Program-made: the position numbers and the translations under genes
Assembly: GCF_000381065.1 (NCBI RefSeq)
Contig: NZ_KB905839.1
Location: 1 to 64,000 of the forward strand
Direction: 5' to 3'
Length of the DNA: 64,000 nt
From: Propionispira raffinosivorans DSM 20765
GTDB taxonomy: Bacteria > Bacillota > Negativicutes > Selenomonadales > Selenomonadaceae
Shown here: positions 36,825 to 46,002 of the stretch, piece by piece
How positions within the stretch are numbered: position 1 is the first letter of the stretch
Layout of the letters: the number at the start of each line of letters is the position of its first letter
The notes under the pieces: generated by a model
Told to the model about the DNA's origin: nothing
Database searches by the model: none
What the model saw: the letters and a program-made list of their open reading frames with translations, nothing else

Positions 36825-37937
36825 ATGGCAAGTGTACAGTTACAAAATATTAGTAAAACATATCCGGGCGGGGTTGAGGTTGTAAAAAACTTGAACCTCG
36901 ATATCAAACATAAAGAATTTGTTGTTTTAGTAGGTCCATCTGGGTGCGGTAAGTCTACCACTTTGCGTATGATTGCTGGTTTAGAAGATATTACAACGGG
37001 AGAATTATCAATTGATGGTATGGTGGTAAACGATATTTTACCCAAAAATAGAGATATTGCCATGGTATTTCAAAATTATGCATTATATCCGCATATGACT
37101 GTATATGAAAATATGGCATTTGGTTTAAAAATCCGTAAATTGCCGAAACCGGAAATACAGCGTTGTGTCTTAGAAGCCGCGCATACATTGGGAATTGAGG
37201 ATTTGCTCGACCGTAAACCAAAAGCTTTGTCTGGCGGACAGCGTCAGCGTGTGGCATTGGGACGGGCGATGGTGCGGCAGCCTAAGGTCTTTCTATTAGA
37301 TGAACCTCTGTCCAATTTAGATGCAAAATTACGTGATCAGATGCGGACAGAAATTCGTAAATTACATCAAAAATTACAAACAACTTTCATCTATGTTACC
37401 CATGACCAACGTGAAGCAATGACCATGGGTACGCGGATCGTGGTAATGAAAGATGGCATTGTGCAGCAGGTTGACACACCACAGCAATTGTATGGACATC
37501 CTTGTAATTTATTTGTAGCTGGGTTTTTAGGCAGTCCGCAGATGAATTTTTTCAAAGTTACGGTGACGCAAAAAGCGACAGTTTTCACGCTGGATTTTGC
37601 TGATGAGAGTCTTGTTTTACCGCCAGTTGTAACGAATAATCCAAAGCTGAAAGAGTATATTGGTAAAGAAATTATCATGGGAATACGCCCGGAAGATTTG
37701 TATGATGATGCAAATGATTTAAAAGAGGCAAATGCTATGATTATCAAAGGCATAGTTGATGTGATTGAGCTGATGGGTGCAGAAACGTATTTATTTATGA
37801 AAATAGCGGATAGGAATGTCGTTGCCAGAGTTAGTCCGAAGACAAAAGCACAGACAGGAGAAACGATAGAAATTGTTTTCGATATGGATAAAATTCATCT
37901 TTTTGATCAGACGTCAGAAAAATCTATTTTAAATTGA
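36825..37937 (+). CDS. msmX: Sugar ABC importer ATPase (MsmX/UgpC type)
   Basis: This 370-residue ATPase has P-loop [11 protein letters not shown]-loop VFQNYALYPHMTV, signature LSGGQRQRVALGRAM, Walker B VFLLDEPLSNLDAKL, and a C-terminal regulatory domain of about 130 residues (MGIRPEDLYDD), as in MsmX. The araNPQ cluster has no ATPase of its own, so this is its likely energy subunit; MsmX proteins often serve several importers. I chose ATG 36825 (MASVQLQNISKTYP), the conserved start; an upstream ATG at 36753 adds 24 non-conserved residues. Confidence 0.88.
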   Translation: MASVQLQNISKTYPGGVEVVKNLNLDIKHKEFVVLVGPSGCGKSTTLRMIAGLEDITTGELSIDGMVVNDILPKNRDIAMVFQNYALYPHMTVYENMAFGLKIRKLPKPEIQRCVLEAAHTLGIEDLLDRKPKALSGGQRQRVALGRAMVRQPKVFLLDEPLSNLDAKLRDQMRTEIRKLHQKLQTTFIYVTHDQREAMTMGTRIVVMKDGIVQQVDTPQQLYGHPCNLFVAGFLGSPQMNFFKVTVTQKATVFTLDFADESLVLPPVVTNNPKLKEYIGKEIIMGIRPEDLYDDANDLKEANAMIIKGIVDVIELMGAETYLFMKIADRNVVARVSPKTKAQTGETIEIVFDMDKIHLFDQTSEKSILN

Positions 37938-37945
37938 ATGGAAGA

Positions 37946-37981
37946 GAATGATCTCACTTTTTTGTGTGAGGTCATTTTTTA
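37946..37981 (+). terminator. Terminator after msmX
   Basis: AATGATCTCAC and GTGAGGTCATT pair with one G-T, followed by six T residues. Confidence 0.8.
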
Positions 37982-37994
37982 TTGACCATTTTAT

Positions 37995-38027
37995 AAACAT
38001 ACATATCTTATAATGCATATATGTTTT
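37995..38027. promoter_or_regulatory. Sulfur-type operators upstream of sulfite reductase
   Basis: Half-site AAACATACATAT lies at 37996-38007 and GCATATATGTTTT at 38015-38027. The second ends 3 bp before the -35, the same arrangement as at the NifH-like gene. Confidence 0.55.
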
Positions 38028-38030
38028 GTA

Positions 38031-38059
38031 TTGACGCTTTTTCCGGCGCATGATATACT
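38031..38059 (+). promoter_or_regulatory. Promoter of the sulfite reductase gene
   Basis: TTGACG (38031-38036) and TATACT (38054-38059) are 17 bp apart, with an added TG near the -10. Confidence 0.7.
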
Positions 38060-38114
38060 CATCCATAGTTTTAGATATTTTGTGTAAATTTAATTTGTAT
38101 TTGGGGGCAGGCAG

Positions 38115-39029
38115 ATGATAATCAGCAATGAAGAAATTATGCGAGTAAAAGGACTAGGTTTTTTAAACAATCGTGGAACTGAAAAATTTTCCGCTCGGGT
38201 GCTTACAGAAAATACTTGTTTAACCGCCGAACAATTGGAAACAATTGCCGAAGCGAGTCGCCTTTATGCCGACGGCAATGTTTCCTTGACATCGCGAATG
38301 ACGGTAGAGGTTTTGGCGATTCCTTATGCAAATATTGAACCGTTTACAGCATTTCTTAAAGACCATGGTATGCAAGTTGGCGGGACCGGCGATAAAGTCC
38401 GTCCGGTGACAAGCTGTAAAGGTACTGTTTGTAAATTTGGCAAAATCGATACACATAGTATTGCGAAAGAAGCACATGATAGATTTTATATGGGCTATCG
38501 GCAGGTGAAGCTACCGCATAAATTTAAGATCGGTGTGGGGGGCTGTCCGCATAATTGTATTAAACCAATGCTCAATGATATTGGTCTTGTCGGCAGTCAC
38601 AAACCAATTTTTCATCGCAGTCAGTGCCATGGCTGTAAAAAATGTGGCTGTGAATTAATTTGCCCAGTGGGAGCTTATACGACAGGACCGGATGGAAAAA
38701 AACGTCTAAATCGCAATAAATGTATTCAATGCGGGCGCTGCGGGGCAAAATGTCCATTTAAAGCACTTGATGGTTATGAAGAAGGAATTCGCATTTTTGT
38801 TGGTGGTACTTGGGGGAAATTTATCAACATCGGCAAACCAATCAAAGGTCTTTATACTCGTGAGGAAGCAATGGAGATGATCGAAAAGACTATTCTTTTA
38901 TTTAAAGAAAATGGCAAGACAAAAGAACGTTTGGGTAAAATGATTGAGCGTTTGGGGTTCAAATGGTTTCAACAGGAACTTCTTACTGGCGATGTACTCG
39001 TACGCAAAGATAAAATTATAAATATGTAA
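38115..39029 (+). CDS. Siroheme sulfite reductase with ferredoxin domain (AsrC-like)
   Basis: This 304-residue protein probably reduces sulfite to sulfide. The siroheme/[4Fe-4S] ligands are in TSCKGTVCKFG and GGCPHNCIKP. A ferredoxin insert follows with two further cysteine clusters (CHGCKKCGCELICP and CIQCGRCGAKCP). The N-terminal half begins LGFLNNRGTEKFSARVL, the nitrite/sulfite reductase ferredoxin-like half. Only one siroheme-type repeat is present, as in AsrC and small anaerobic reductases. No AsrA or AsrB lies nearby, so the electron donor may be ferredoxin directly. It has its own promoter and terminator, just before the sulfate operon. Confidence 0.85.
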   Translation: MIISNEEIMRVKGLGFLNNRGTEKFSARVLTENTCLTAEQLETIAEASRLYADGNVSLTSRMTVEVLAIPYANIEPFTAFLKDHGMQVGGTGDKVRPVTSCKGTVCKFGKIDTHSIAKEAHDRFYMGYRQVKLPHKFKIGVGGCPHNCIKPMLNDIGLVGSHKPIFHRSQCHGCKKCGCELICPVGAYTTGPDGKKRLNRNKCIQCGRCGAKCPFKALDGYEEGIRIFVGGTWGKFINIGKPIKGLYTREEAMEMIEKTILLFKENGKTKERLGKMIERLGFKWFQQELLTGDVLVRKDKIINM

Positions 39030-39043
39030 TATAGCTAAAATGT

Positions 39044-39079
39044 AAAGCATGATCCATCGACTTGGATCATGCTTTTTTT
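39044..39079 (+). terminator. Terminator after sulfite reductase
   Basis: AAAGCATGATCCA and TGGATCATGCTTT are perfect arms with a T run after them. Confidence 0.88.
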
Positions 39080-39100
39080 ACGCAGAATACATAGCTAATT

Positions 39101-39185
39101 GATATGTTATATATGAAAAATATATTGACAACATTACACTGAAAGATTATAATTTATAAATACAGAAAGCATATAAAACATACTT
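39101..39185 (+). promoter_or_regulatory. Promoter and sulfur-type operators of the sulfate operon
   Basis: TTGACA (39125-39130) and TATAAT (39148-39153) are 17 bp apart. GATATGTTATATATG (39101-39115) lies upstream of the -35 and AAGCATATAAAACATACTT (39167-39185) lies downstream of the start. Both carry AACATA/TATGTT half-sites. Confidence 0.65.
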
Positions 39186-39224
39186 ATTAACAATGAATTT
39201 ATTTTATAATTTGGAGGCGGCAAA

Positions 39225-40259
39225 ATGAACAAAAAAAGCATTTTGAGTGTAGCAGCGGCAATCTTATTCGCAGTGGTTGGACTCACAGGATGTGGCGATG
39301 AATCAGCAGCAAAAACCGATGATAAAGCACCCGTAGAGTTTTTAAATGTATCCTATGATCCAACGCGAGAACTCTATGTAGAGTTTAATAAAAGTTTCGC
39401 CGAATACTGGAAGAATAAAACAGGTCAAGAAGTTAACTTTGCCCAGTCACATGGTGGTTCTGGCAAACAAGGTCGTTCGGTTATAGAAGGTTTAGATGCT
39501 GATGTTGTCACATTGGCGCTGGCTTATGATATTGATGAAATCAGTCAAGCTGGTCTTATACATAAGGATTGGCAGAAGAATTTCAAGGATAATGCCTCGC
39601 CATATACATCGACGATTGTATTGCTTGTGAGGAAAGGAAATCCGAAAAACATCAAGGACTGGGATGATCTTGTTCGTGATGATGTGTCAATTGTTACGCC
39701 AAATCCGAAAACATCCGGTGGCGCTAGATGGAATTATCTTGCCGCCTGGGCTTATGCCAGTGAAAAATTTGGTGGTGATGAAAGTCAAATCAAAGCCTTT
39801 ATGGCAAAATTATTTCACAATGTAAAAGTTTTAGATTCAGGAGCCCGCGGTGCTACAACGAGCTTTGTGCAGCGTGAACAAGGTGACGTTTTGATCGCTT
39901 GGGAAAACGAAGCTTTTTTATCGCTTGTGGAAAGTCCGGATCAATTTGAAATTGTTGTGCCTTCTATTAGTATTTTGGCAGAGCCGCCTGTAGCCATTGT
40001 TGATGAAGTCGTGGATAAAAAAGGAACACGAGAACTTGCGAAAGCATATCTTGACTTCCTCTATACCAAAGAAGGTCAGGAAATCGCAGCAAAAAATTTC
40101 TATCGGCCACGTGATCCTGAAATTGCCGAAAAATATAAAGATAAATTTCCAACACTTAAACTTGTGACGATTGATGGTGCCTTTGGCGGTTGGGCTAAAG
40201 CGCAGGCCGATCACTTTGCCGATGGCGGTTCCTTTGATCAGATCTATACAGATAAATAA
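39225..40259 (+). CDS. cysP: Sulfate/thiosulfate-binding lipoprotein
   Basis: This 344-residue periplasmic-type binding protein has a lipobox LTGC near residue 23. The mature part starts [17 protein letters not shown] and has [44 protein letters not shown], the sulfate-binding segments of Sbp/CysP. TTGGAGGC precedes the ATG. It is the first gene of an eight-gene sulfate operon. Whether it prefers sulfate or thiosulfate cannot be read; the neighbours favour sulfate. Confidence 0.92.
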   Translation: MNKKSILSVAAAILFAVVGLTGCGDESAAKTDDKAPVEFLNVSYDPTRELYVEFNKSFAEYWKNKTGQEVNFAQSHGGSGKQGRSVIEGLDADVVTLALAYDIDEISQAGLIHKDWQKNFKDNASPYTSTIVLLVRKGNPKNIKDWDDLVRDDVSIVTPNPKTSGGARWNYLAAWAYASEKFGGDESQIKAFMAKLFHNVKVLDSGARGATTSFVQREQGDVLIAWENEAFLSLVESPDQFEIVVPSISILAEPPVAIVDEVVDKKGTRELAKAYLDFLYTKEGQEIAAKNFYRPRDPEIAEKYKDKFPTLKLVTIDGAFGGWAKAQADHFADGGSFDQIYTDK

Positions 40260-40296
40260 AAATAGCTGTATTTGTCGAAAAATCCAGATTAAAAGG

Positions 40297-40338
40297 AAAG
40301 GGGATTCAAGTGTATTAATTCATACATTGAATCCCTTT
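40297..40338 (+). terminator. Hairpin between cysP and cysT
   Basis: AAAGGGGATTCAA and TTGAATCCCTTT arms form a strong stem with little T tail. As after ytfQ, it probably keeps binding-protein mRNA in excess and is not a full stop. Confidence 0.65.
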
Positions 40339-40399
40339 ACCTATGGAAATAAAGACAAATGTTATATGAGCTTATTTTAATGGAGAAGGAGCGCAGCAT

Positions 40400-41224
40400 A
40401 TGGCAAAAGTCACTCGAGTGATCCCTGGATTTCGCTTTACGATGGGGTTCACACTATTTTATTTGACATTGATTGTTTTAATTCCGCTGGCGAGTTTGAT
40501 TTTAAAAGGCGGGGGCATGGGATTTGGTAAGTTTTTGCAAACCGTACTTGATCCTCGCGTGTTACATTCTTATATTGTAAGCTTTGGCTGCGCTTTTTTT
40601 GCAGCGATTATCAATAGTATTTTTGGTATTATTTTGGCCTGGGTTTTGGTGCGTTATGAGTTTTCCTGTAAGAAAATCATCGATGGGTTGATTGATTTGC
40701 CTTTTGCTCTGCCAACTGCGGTAGCTGGGATTGCGCTGACCTCTTTGTATTCTGAAAATGGCTGGATTGGAAGATTTTTTTATGCAATTGGCATTGAATC
40801 ATCCTTTTCACTTATGGGAATTACCATTGCTTTGATTTTTATTGGGATTCCTTTTGTGACAAGAAATATTCAACCTATCTTAAAAGATCTGGATACGCAA
40901 TACGAAGAAGCATCTATGATGCTCGGTGCGAATCGTTGGACAACTTTTCGTCGGGTTATTTTCCCTGAAATACTGCCTTCACTTTTGACAGGGTTTGGTT
41001 TAGCTTTTGCCCGAGGCGTTGGTGAATACGGCAGTGTTGTTTTTATTGCTGGCAATACACCGCTGAAAACGGAAATTGCTCCCTTAATGATCATGTCCAA
41101 ATTGGAACAATATGATTATTACGGTGCAACCGCGATTGCCCTGGTTTTGCTCATTTTATCGTTTCTGATTTTATTTAGCATCAATTTGATTCAATGGCGG
41201 ATGAGCCGATTAAAGGGAATATGA
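40400..41224 (+). CDS. cysT: Sulfate ABC importer permease CysT
   Basis: This 274-residue permease has six membrane segments. The family block IDLPFALPTAVAGIALTSLY, the EAA loop EEASMMLGANRWTTFRRVIFPEI and LAFARGVGEYGSVVFIAGN are diagnostic of CysT/CysU. GAAGGAGC lies before ATG 40400. It forms the membrane pore with CysW. Confidence 0.94.
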   Translation: MAKVTRVIPGFRFTMGFTLFYLTLIVLIPLASLILKGGGMGFGKFLQTVLDPRVLHSYIVSFGCAFFAAIINSIFGIILAWVLVRYEFSCKKIIDGLIDLPFALPTAVAGIALTSLYSENGWIGRFFYAIGIESSFSLMGITIALIFIGIPFVTRNIQPILKDLDTQYEEASMMLGANRWTTFRRVIFPEILPSLLTGFGLAFARGVGEYGSVVFIAGNTPLKTEIAPLMIMSKLEQYDYYGATAIALVLLILSFLILFSINLIQWRMSRLKGI

Positions 41225-41233
41225 GGTGAGACA

Positions 41234-42043
41234 ATGCAAGAAAGTAAATATGTAAAATATACCTTGATTGGTCTTAGTGTTGTGTTTTTGACTTTGATGC
41301 TGATTATACCCTTGCTCGTGGTGATTGTAGAAGCTTTATCAAAAGGTTTTGCCGTTTATTTCAAAGCGATTTTAGATCCATTTGCCCTGAAGGCAATGAA
41401 TTTGACACTGATTGCTACTGTAGTTGCTGTTGTCTGCAATACTGTTTTTGGTTTATGTGCGGCATGGGTTCTTACGAAATACAGCTTTAAAGGGAAAAAT
41501 ATTTTGAGCAGTCTGATTGATCTCCCTTTTGCTATTTCACCGGTTATTGCCGGGTTGGTTTTTGTTATGACTTTTGGGAGGATTAGTTATCTAAATGATT
41601 TTCTGACGGCAAACAATCTGAGAATTGTTTTTGCGACACCGGGCATTATTTTAGCCACAATCTTTGTCACATTTCCCTTTGTGACACGAGAATTGATTCC
41701 GCTGATGCATTCGCAGGGGAAAGATGAAGAAGAAGCAGCAACGATGATGGGAGCCAGTGGCTTTACCATCTTTCGAAAAGTCACGCTGCCCAATATCAAG
41801 TGGGGGCTGATTTATGGGGTAGTTCTCTGTACGGCACGTGCCATGGGAGAATTTGGTGCAGTATCGGTTGTTTCCGGACACATTCGCGGCAAGACCAATA
41901 CGCTGCCGCTGCATATTGAGATTCTTTATAATGAATATAATTTCACCGCTGCATTTGCGGTAGCATCCATTCTTGTCATCTTTGCGATACTTATCTTGAT
42001 TGTCCGCAATATTGTTGAATGGAAGAATGAAAAGGAGGCCTAG
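41234..42043 (+). CDS. cysW: Sulfate ABC importer permease CysW
   Basis: This 269-residue permease is a paralogue of the previous gene, with IDLPFAISPVIAGLVFVM, EEAATMMGASGFTIFRKVTLP and ARAMGEFGAVSVVSGHIRG, typical of CysW. GAGGTGAG lies before the ATG, 9 bp after cysT. The last codons carry the ribosome site of cysA. Confidence 0.94.
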   Translation: MQESKYVKYTLIGLSVVFLTLMLIIPLLVVIVEALSKGFAVYFKAILDPFALKAMNLTLIATVVAVVCNTVFGLCAAWVLTKYSFKGKNILSSLIDLPFAISPVIAGLVFVMTFGRISYLNDFLTANNLRIVFATPGIILATIFVTFPFVTRELIPLMHSQGKDEEEAATMMGASGFTIFRKVTLPNIKWGLIYGVVLCTARAMGEFGAVSVVSGHIRGKTNTLPLHIEILYNEYNFTAAFAVASILVIFAILILIVRNIVEWKNEKEA

Positions 42044-42047
42044 CCGC

Positions 42048-43118
42048 ATGTATGTTGAATTGAAGCAGATCAATAAAAAATTTGGTGATTTCAAAGCATC
42101 TCAGGATGTGAATTTTTCGATCGAACAGGGGAAACTTGTTGGCCTATTGGGACCGAGTGGCAGCGGCAAGACAACTATTTTACGAATGATTGCTGGTCTG
42201 GAAAAACCAGATAGCGGGGATATTATGATTGGCGGCAGCCGTGTCAACGATATTGCCCCGGGGAAACGTGGTATCGGTTTTGTGTTTCAAAGCTATGCTT
42301 TGTTTCGGCATATGACGCTTTTTGATAATATAGCTTTTGGTCTTACTTTGCAGAAAAAAAGTAAAAAAGAAATTATCCAAAAAGTAAATGAATTGACGGA
42401 ACTGATTGGTCTGACGGGATTTGAAGGGCGATATCCAAATCAATTGTCAGGCGGGCAGCGTCAGCGGGTTGCTTTTGCGCGGGCTTTGGCTCCAAATCCA
42501 CAACTGCTTTTACTTGATGAACCATTTGCAGCGATTGATGCAAAAGTAAGAAAAGAACTGCGACAGTGGCTTCGTACGACGATAGGTAAGCTGGGGATCA
42601 CGAGTATTTTTGTTACGCATGATCAAGAAGAGGCTGTTGAAGTGGCTGATGAAATCATTATAACGAATCGTGGTCAGATTGAACAAAAAGGTACACCACT
42701 GCAAATTTACAAAAAACCAGCAACGCCTTTTGTGGCCCAGTTTATTGGAGAATCAACGATTATTGATGATTATACGAAATTTAAAGGCTTTGAAAGCAAA
42801 GATGGAGCAAAACCCCAAGAAAAAGGCGTTTTACGTCCGGAGTTTATTGAGATAGCCAAAGATGAAACAGAAATACTTACGCCGCTCGCGGCAGAAAAGG
42901 GAATTGTAAGAACCATTTATTTCCGGGGAAATAATATTCAGGTCGATATTGAAGTCAAAGGTCAGCCATTAACAGGGTATCGAACTCTCGAACAGGAAGA
43001 CCTGACGATTGGTATGGAAGTTTTTGTTCTGATTCATCGTGTCTACACTTTTGAAGGAAGTCATACAGAAGTTATTGAAAATCGCATTAAAACAGAGCAG
43101 AATTCCGTGTATATTTAA
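42048..43118 (+). CDS. cysA: Sulfate ABC importer ATPase CysA
   Basis: This 356-residue ATPase has P-loop GPSGSGKTT, Q-loop FVFQSYALFRHMT, signature LSGGQRQRVAFARAL, Walker B LLLLDEPFAAIDAKV and the CysA C-terminal TOBE-like region (GVLRPEFIEIAKD). ATG 42048 is placed by AAAGGAGG at 42031-42038; the frame is open further upstream inside cysW but that region is not conserved. It powers CysTW. Confidence 0.93.
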   Translation: MYVELKQINKKFGDFKASQDVNFSIEQGKLVGLLGPSGSGKTTILRMIAGLEKPDSGDIMIGGSRVNDIAPGKRGIGFVFQSYALFRHMTLFDNIAFGLTLQKKSKKEIIQKVNELTELIGLTGFEGRYPNQLSGGQRQRVAFARALAPNPQLLLLDEPFAAIDAKVRKELRQWLRTTIGKLGITSIFVTHDQEEAVEVADEIIITNRGQIEQKGTPLQIYKKPATPFVAQFIGESTIIDDYTKFKGFESKDGAKPQEKGVLRPEFIEIAKDETEILTPLAAEKGIVRTIYFRGNNIQVDIEVKGQPLTGYRTLEQEDLTIGMEVFVLIHRVYTFEGSHTEVIENRIKTEQNSVYI

Positions 43119-43138
43119 CGGGGATAGGAGTAGCTTTT

Positions 43139-44818
43139 ATGGAAATAAAACAACAAGCCGCAGATATTTTGATCATTGGCGGTGGGGCAGCTGGTTGTTA
43201 TGCGGCATTTACGATAGCAGAACAAAACCCCGCGTTATCGATTATTCTTGTGGATAAAGCTAACATTAAGCGCAGTGGCTGTTTAGCAGCTGGTGTCAAT
43301 GCCTTGAATGCCTATATTACCAAAGGGCAAGTACCTGAAGACTACGTTGCTTATGCAAAACGAGATGCCGAAGATATTGTGCGGGAAGATTTACTTTTGT
43401 CAATGGCGCAAGGTTTGAACCGGGTTACGCAAAAAGTAGAAAGTCTAGGTTTGGTGATTTTGAAGGATGCAAATGGTGAGTATGTGACAAGAGGGAGTCG
43501 TAACCTAAAGATAAACGGTGAAAACATTAAACCTATTCTGGCAAAAGAAGTTGTGCGGCATAAAAATATTACTGTTTTAAATCATGTTAATATCATTGAT
43601 TATATCAATCAATCTAGTGCAGTGATTGGTGCCTATGGCTTATCGGCTGAGCATAATCTGTTTTATGTTTTGACAGCGAAGGCTGTGATTTGTGCAACCG
43701 GCGGAGCTGCTGGTTTATACAAACCCAATAATCCGGGATTTTCAAGGCACAAGATGTGGTACAGCCCTTTTAATACGGGGGCAGGCTACGCGATGGGGAT
43801 TCGCTCGGGAGCCGAGATGACAACCTTTGAGATGCGCTTTATTGCGCTTCGTTGTAAGGATACAATTTCACCGACTGGGACGCTTGCCCAAGGTGTTTTG
43901 GCAGCACAAATCAATTCTTGTGGCGAAGAGTATCAATATAAATATGGTAATACAACAGCCGAACGGGTCTATGCAACGATTCAAGAAAACTTGGCAGGCC
44001 GTGGTCCGTGTTATCTAAAGACAAAAGGTATTAGCTTAGAGCAAGAAGAGGCTCTGAAAAAAGCTTACCTGAATATGTCTCCAGCCCAGACACTGAAGTG
44101 GATTGAATCCGGTACAGGTCCGGGGCAGGATAACGTGGAAATAGAAGCAACAGAACCTTATATTGTAGGTGGTCATACTGCTAGCGGCTACTGGGTTGAT
44201 GGTAATAGAGCCACAACACTACCGGGCCTTTTTGCGGCGGGGGATGTTGCTGGAGGCTGCCCGCAAAAGTATGTTACCGGAGCGTTTGTGGAAGGCGAAA
44301 TAGCTGGTAAGGCAGCAGTCGTTTATGCAGCTAATCAGAAATTGCCAAAATTAAATGAAGTCTTACTTCAGCAAAAGTATCAATCCGTAAAGGGTTATTT
44401 TCAAAATGAAATAAGCCTATACTCAACGGGTGAACTAGAAGAAGCAATGCAGAAGGTAATGGATACCTATGCTGGTGGTATAACCAGTCATTATCAGTTT
44501 AATGAAAAGCAGCTGGATTTGGCCCAGCAGAAAATTGAAAAAATAGTGAAATTAAGTAAAAAATTAAATGCAGTGGATATGTATGAATTGGTCAAGATTT
44601 TTGAACTGAAGGAACGCCTAACGGTATGTCAGGTGTTGATTGCTCATCTGAAAGCGCGTCATGAAACCAGATGGCATAGTTTTGCTGAAAATCTTGATTA
44701 TCCGAACAAAAGTCAAGCTTGGGAAAAATATGTAAACTCGCGCTATCATGCAGGCGAAATCAAAATTATTTTTCGTAAATTAGTCGGTCGAGGTGAACGA
44801 TATGAGCATCAAAATTGA
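43139..44818 (+). CDS. aprA: APS reductase alpha subunit (AprA type)
   Basis: This 559-residue FAD enzyme of the fumarate-reductase family reduces adenylylsulfate to sulfite and AMP. The FAD motif is ILIIGGGAAGCYAAF, with ANIKRSGCLAAGVNALNAY typical of AprA, and LPGLFAAGDVAGGCPQKYV near the C-terminal FAD site. It is shorter than AprA of classical sulfate reducers (about 650-670). It overlaps aprB by 17 bp. In this operon (sulfate import, AprA/B, CysD/N) it is most likely used for assimilation. Confidence 0.88.
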   Translation: MEIKQQAADILIIGGGAAGCYAAFTIAEQNPALSIILVDKANIKRSGCLAAGVNALNAYITKGQVPEDYVAYAKRDAEDIVREDLLLSMAQGLNRVTQKVESLGLVILKDANGEYVTRGSRNLKINGENIKPILAKEVVRHKNITVLNHVNIIDYINQSSAVIGAYGLSAEHNLFYVLTAKAVICATGGAAGLYKPNNPGFSRHKMWYSPFNTGAGYAMGIRSGAEMTTFEMRFIALRCKDTISPTGTLAQGVLAAQINSCGEEYQYKYGNTTAERVYATIQENLAGRGPCYLKTKGISLEQEEALKKAYLNMSPAQTLKWIESGTGPGQDNVEIEATEPYIVGGHTASGYWVDGNRATTLPGLFAAGDVAGGCPQKYVTGAFVEGEIAGKAAVVYAANQKLPKLNEVLLQQKYQSVKGYFQNEISLYSTGELEEAMQKVMDTYAGGITSHYQFNEKQLDLAQQKIEKIVKLSKKLNAVDMYELVKIFELKERLTVCQVLIAHLKARHETRWHSFAENLDYPNKSQAWEKYVNSRYHAGEIKIIFRKLVGRGERYEHQN

Positions 44819-45116
44819 CAAAACAAAATGTATTGGCTGCCAAAAGTGCAAACAGGTTTGTCCGGGGAATTTAATTCGACTGGATAAACAGGGGAAAGCA
44901 GAAATTCATGCCGCCGAAGAGTGCTGGGGGTGTGCTTCTTGTCTGAAAGAGTGTCCGCAAAATGCCATTCGTTATTATTTGGGAGCGGATATGGGTGGCA
45001 ATGGTACCTTACTCTATGTTAAAGATAATGAAACAACCATCGAGTGGGTCATTGATAAAGGTGACGGGACAACGGAAAGTATTATTATTAACAAATCAAA
45101 TTCAAATTCGTATTAA
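44802..45116 (+). CDS. aprB: APS reductase beta subunit (AprB type ferredoxin, short)
   Basis: This 104-residue protein has two [4Fe-4S] sites: CIGCQKCKQVCP and CWGCASCLKECP. The middle (LGADMGGNGTLLYVKDNETTIEW) matches the beta-strand region of AprB that wraps around AprA. Classical AprB is about 150 residues; the long C-terminal tail is reduced here. ATG 44802 has GAGGTGA upstream. It passes electrons to AprA. Confidence 0.87.
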   Translation: MSIKIDKTKCIGCQKCKQVCPGNLIRLDKQGKAEIHAAEECWGCASCLKECPQNAIRYYLGADMGGNGTLLYVKDNETTIEWVIDKGDGTTESIIINKSNSNSY

Positions 45117-45132
45117 CGGGAGGGCTTAGGCT

Positions 45133-45933
45133 ATGGATCATTTAGATAAGTTAGAAGCGGAAAGTATTTATATTTTGCGGGAAGCATATAAAAAACTTGG
45201 TAAATTAGGCATGTTATGGTCAATTGGTAAAGATTCTACAGTCCTTTTATGGTTAGCAAAAAAAGCATTTTATGGTCACTGCCCATTTCCGTTTATTCAT
45301 GTTGATACAAAACATAAAATTCCAGCCATGATTGCTTATCGAGATCGTGTAGCGAAAGAACTTAATCTGGATTTAATTGTCCATACGAATCAAGCAGCAA
45401 TTGATGCCGGAATGGGTCCGGATAAAGGTCGGCTGGCTTGCTGCAAAGCACTCAAAACAGAAGGGCTGCAGCAGGTCGTGCAAGTATATGGTTTTGAAGG
45501 ATTGATCGTTGGGGTGAGACGTGATGAAGAAGGATCACGTTCCAAAGAGCGGGTTTTTAGTGAACGCAGCAAAGATTATTCGTGGGATTATGCCAATCAA
45601 CCGCCAGAACTTTGGGATCAGTTTAAAACCGATTTTCCTAAGGGCAATCATATTCGGGTTCATCCACTTTTAGCTTGGAGTGAAGTGGATATTTGGGAAT
45701 ACATTCGTCGAGAAAATATACCGATCATCGATCTGTATTTTGCCAAAAATGGTAAACGATATCGGAGTTTGGGCTGTGAAATGTGTACCGGCCAAATCGA
45801 TTCAGAGGCGGATACACTCGATAAAATTATTGAAGAATTAAAAACAACCAAAACAAGTGAACGGGCTGGCCGCAAACAGGATCAGGAAGATTCTTATGCC
45901 ATGCAGAAACTCAGGAAAGATGGTTATATGTAA
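45133..45933 (+). CDS. cysD: Sulfate adenylyltransferase subunit 2
   Basis: This 266-residue PP-loop ATP pyrophosphatase forms adenylylsulfate from sulfate and ATP. The PP-loop reads [15 protein letters not shown] (SGGKDS in many homologues, SIGKDS here). [21 protein letters not shown] and [17 protein letters not shown] are conserved CysD blocks. Length is a little under E. coli CysD (302). GGGAGGG precedes the ATG. Partner of CysN. Confidence 0.94.
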   Translation: MDHLDKLEAESIYILREAYKKLGKLGMLWSIGKDSTVLLWLAKKAFYGHCPFPFIHVDTKHKIPAMIAYRDRVAKELNLDLIVHTNQAAIDAGMGPDKGRLACCKALKTEGLQQVVQVYGFEGLIVGVRRDEEGSRSKERVFSERSKDYSWDYANQPPELWDQFKTDFPKGNHIRVHPLLAWSEVDIWEYIRRENIPIIDLYFAKNGKRYRSLGCEMCTGQIDSEADTLDKIIEELKTTKTSERAGRKQDQEDSYAMQKLRKDGYM

Positions 45934-46002
45934 GCGCAAAGAAGAGCACGGTTTTAGATTGATTTTGCAAAATATATGGGAAACTATTAGGAGGTTTAAG
46001 TC

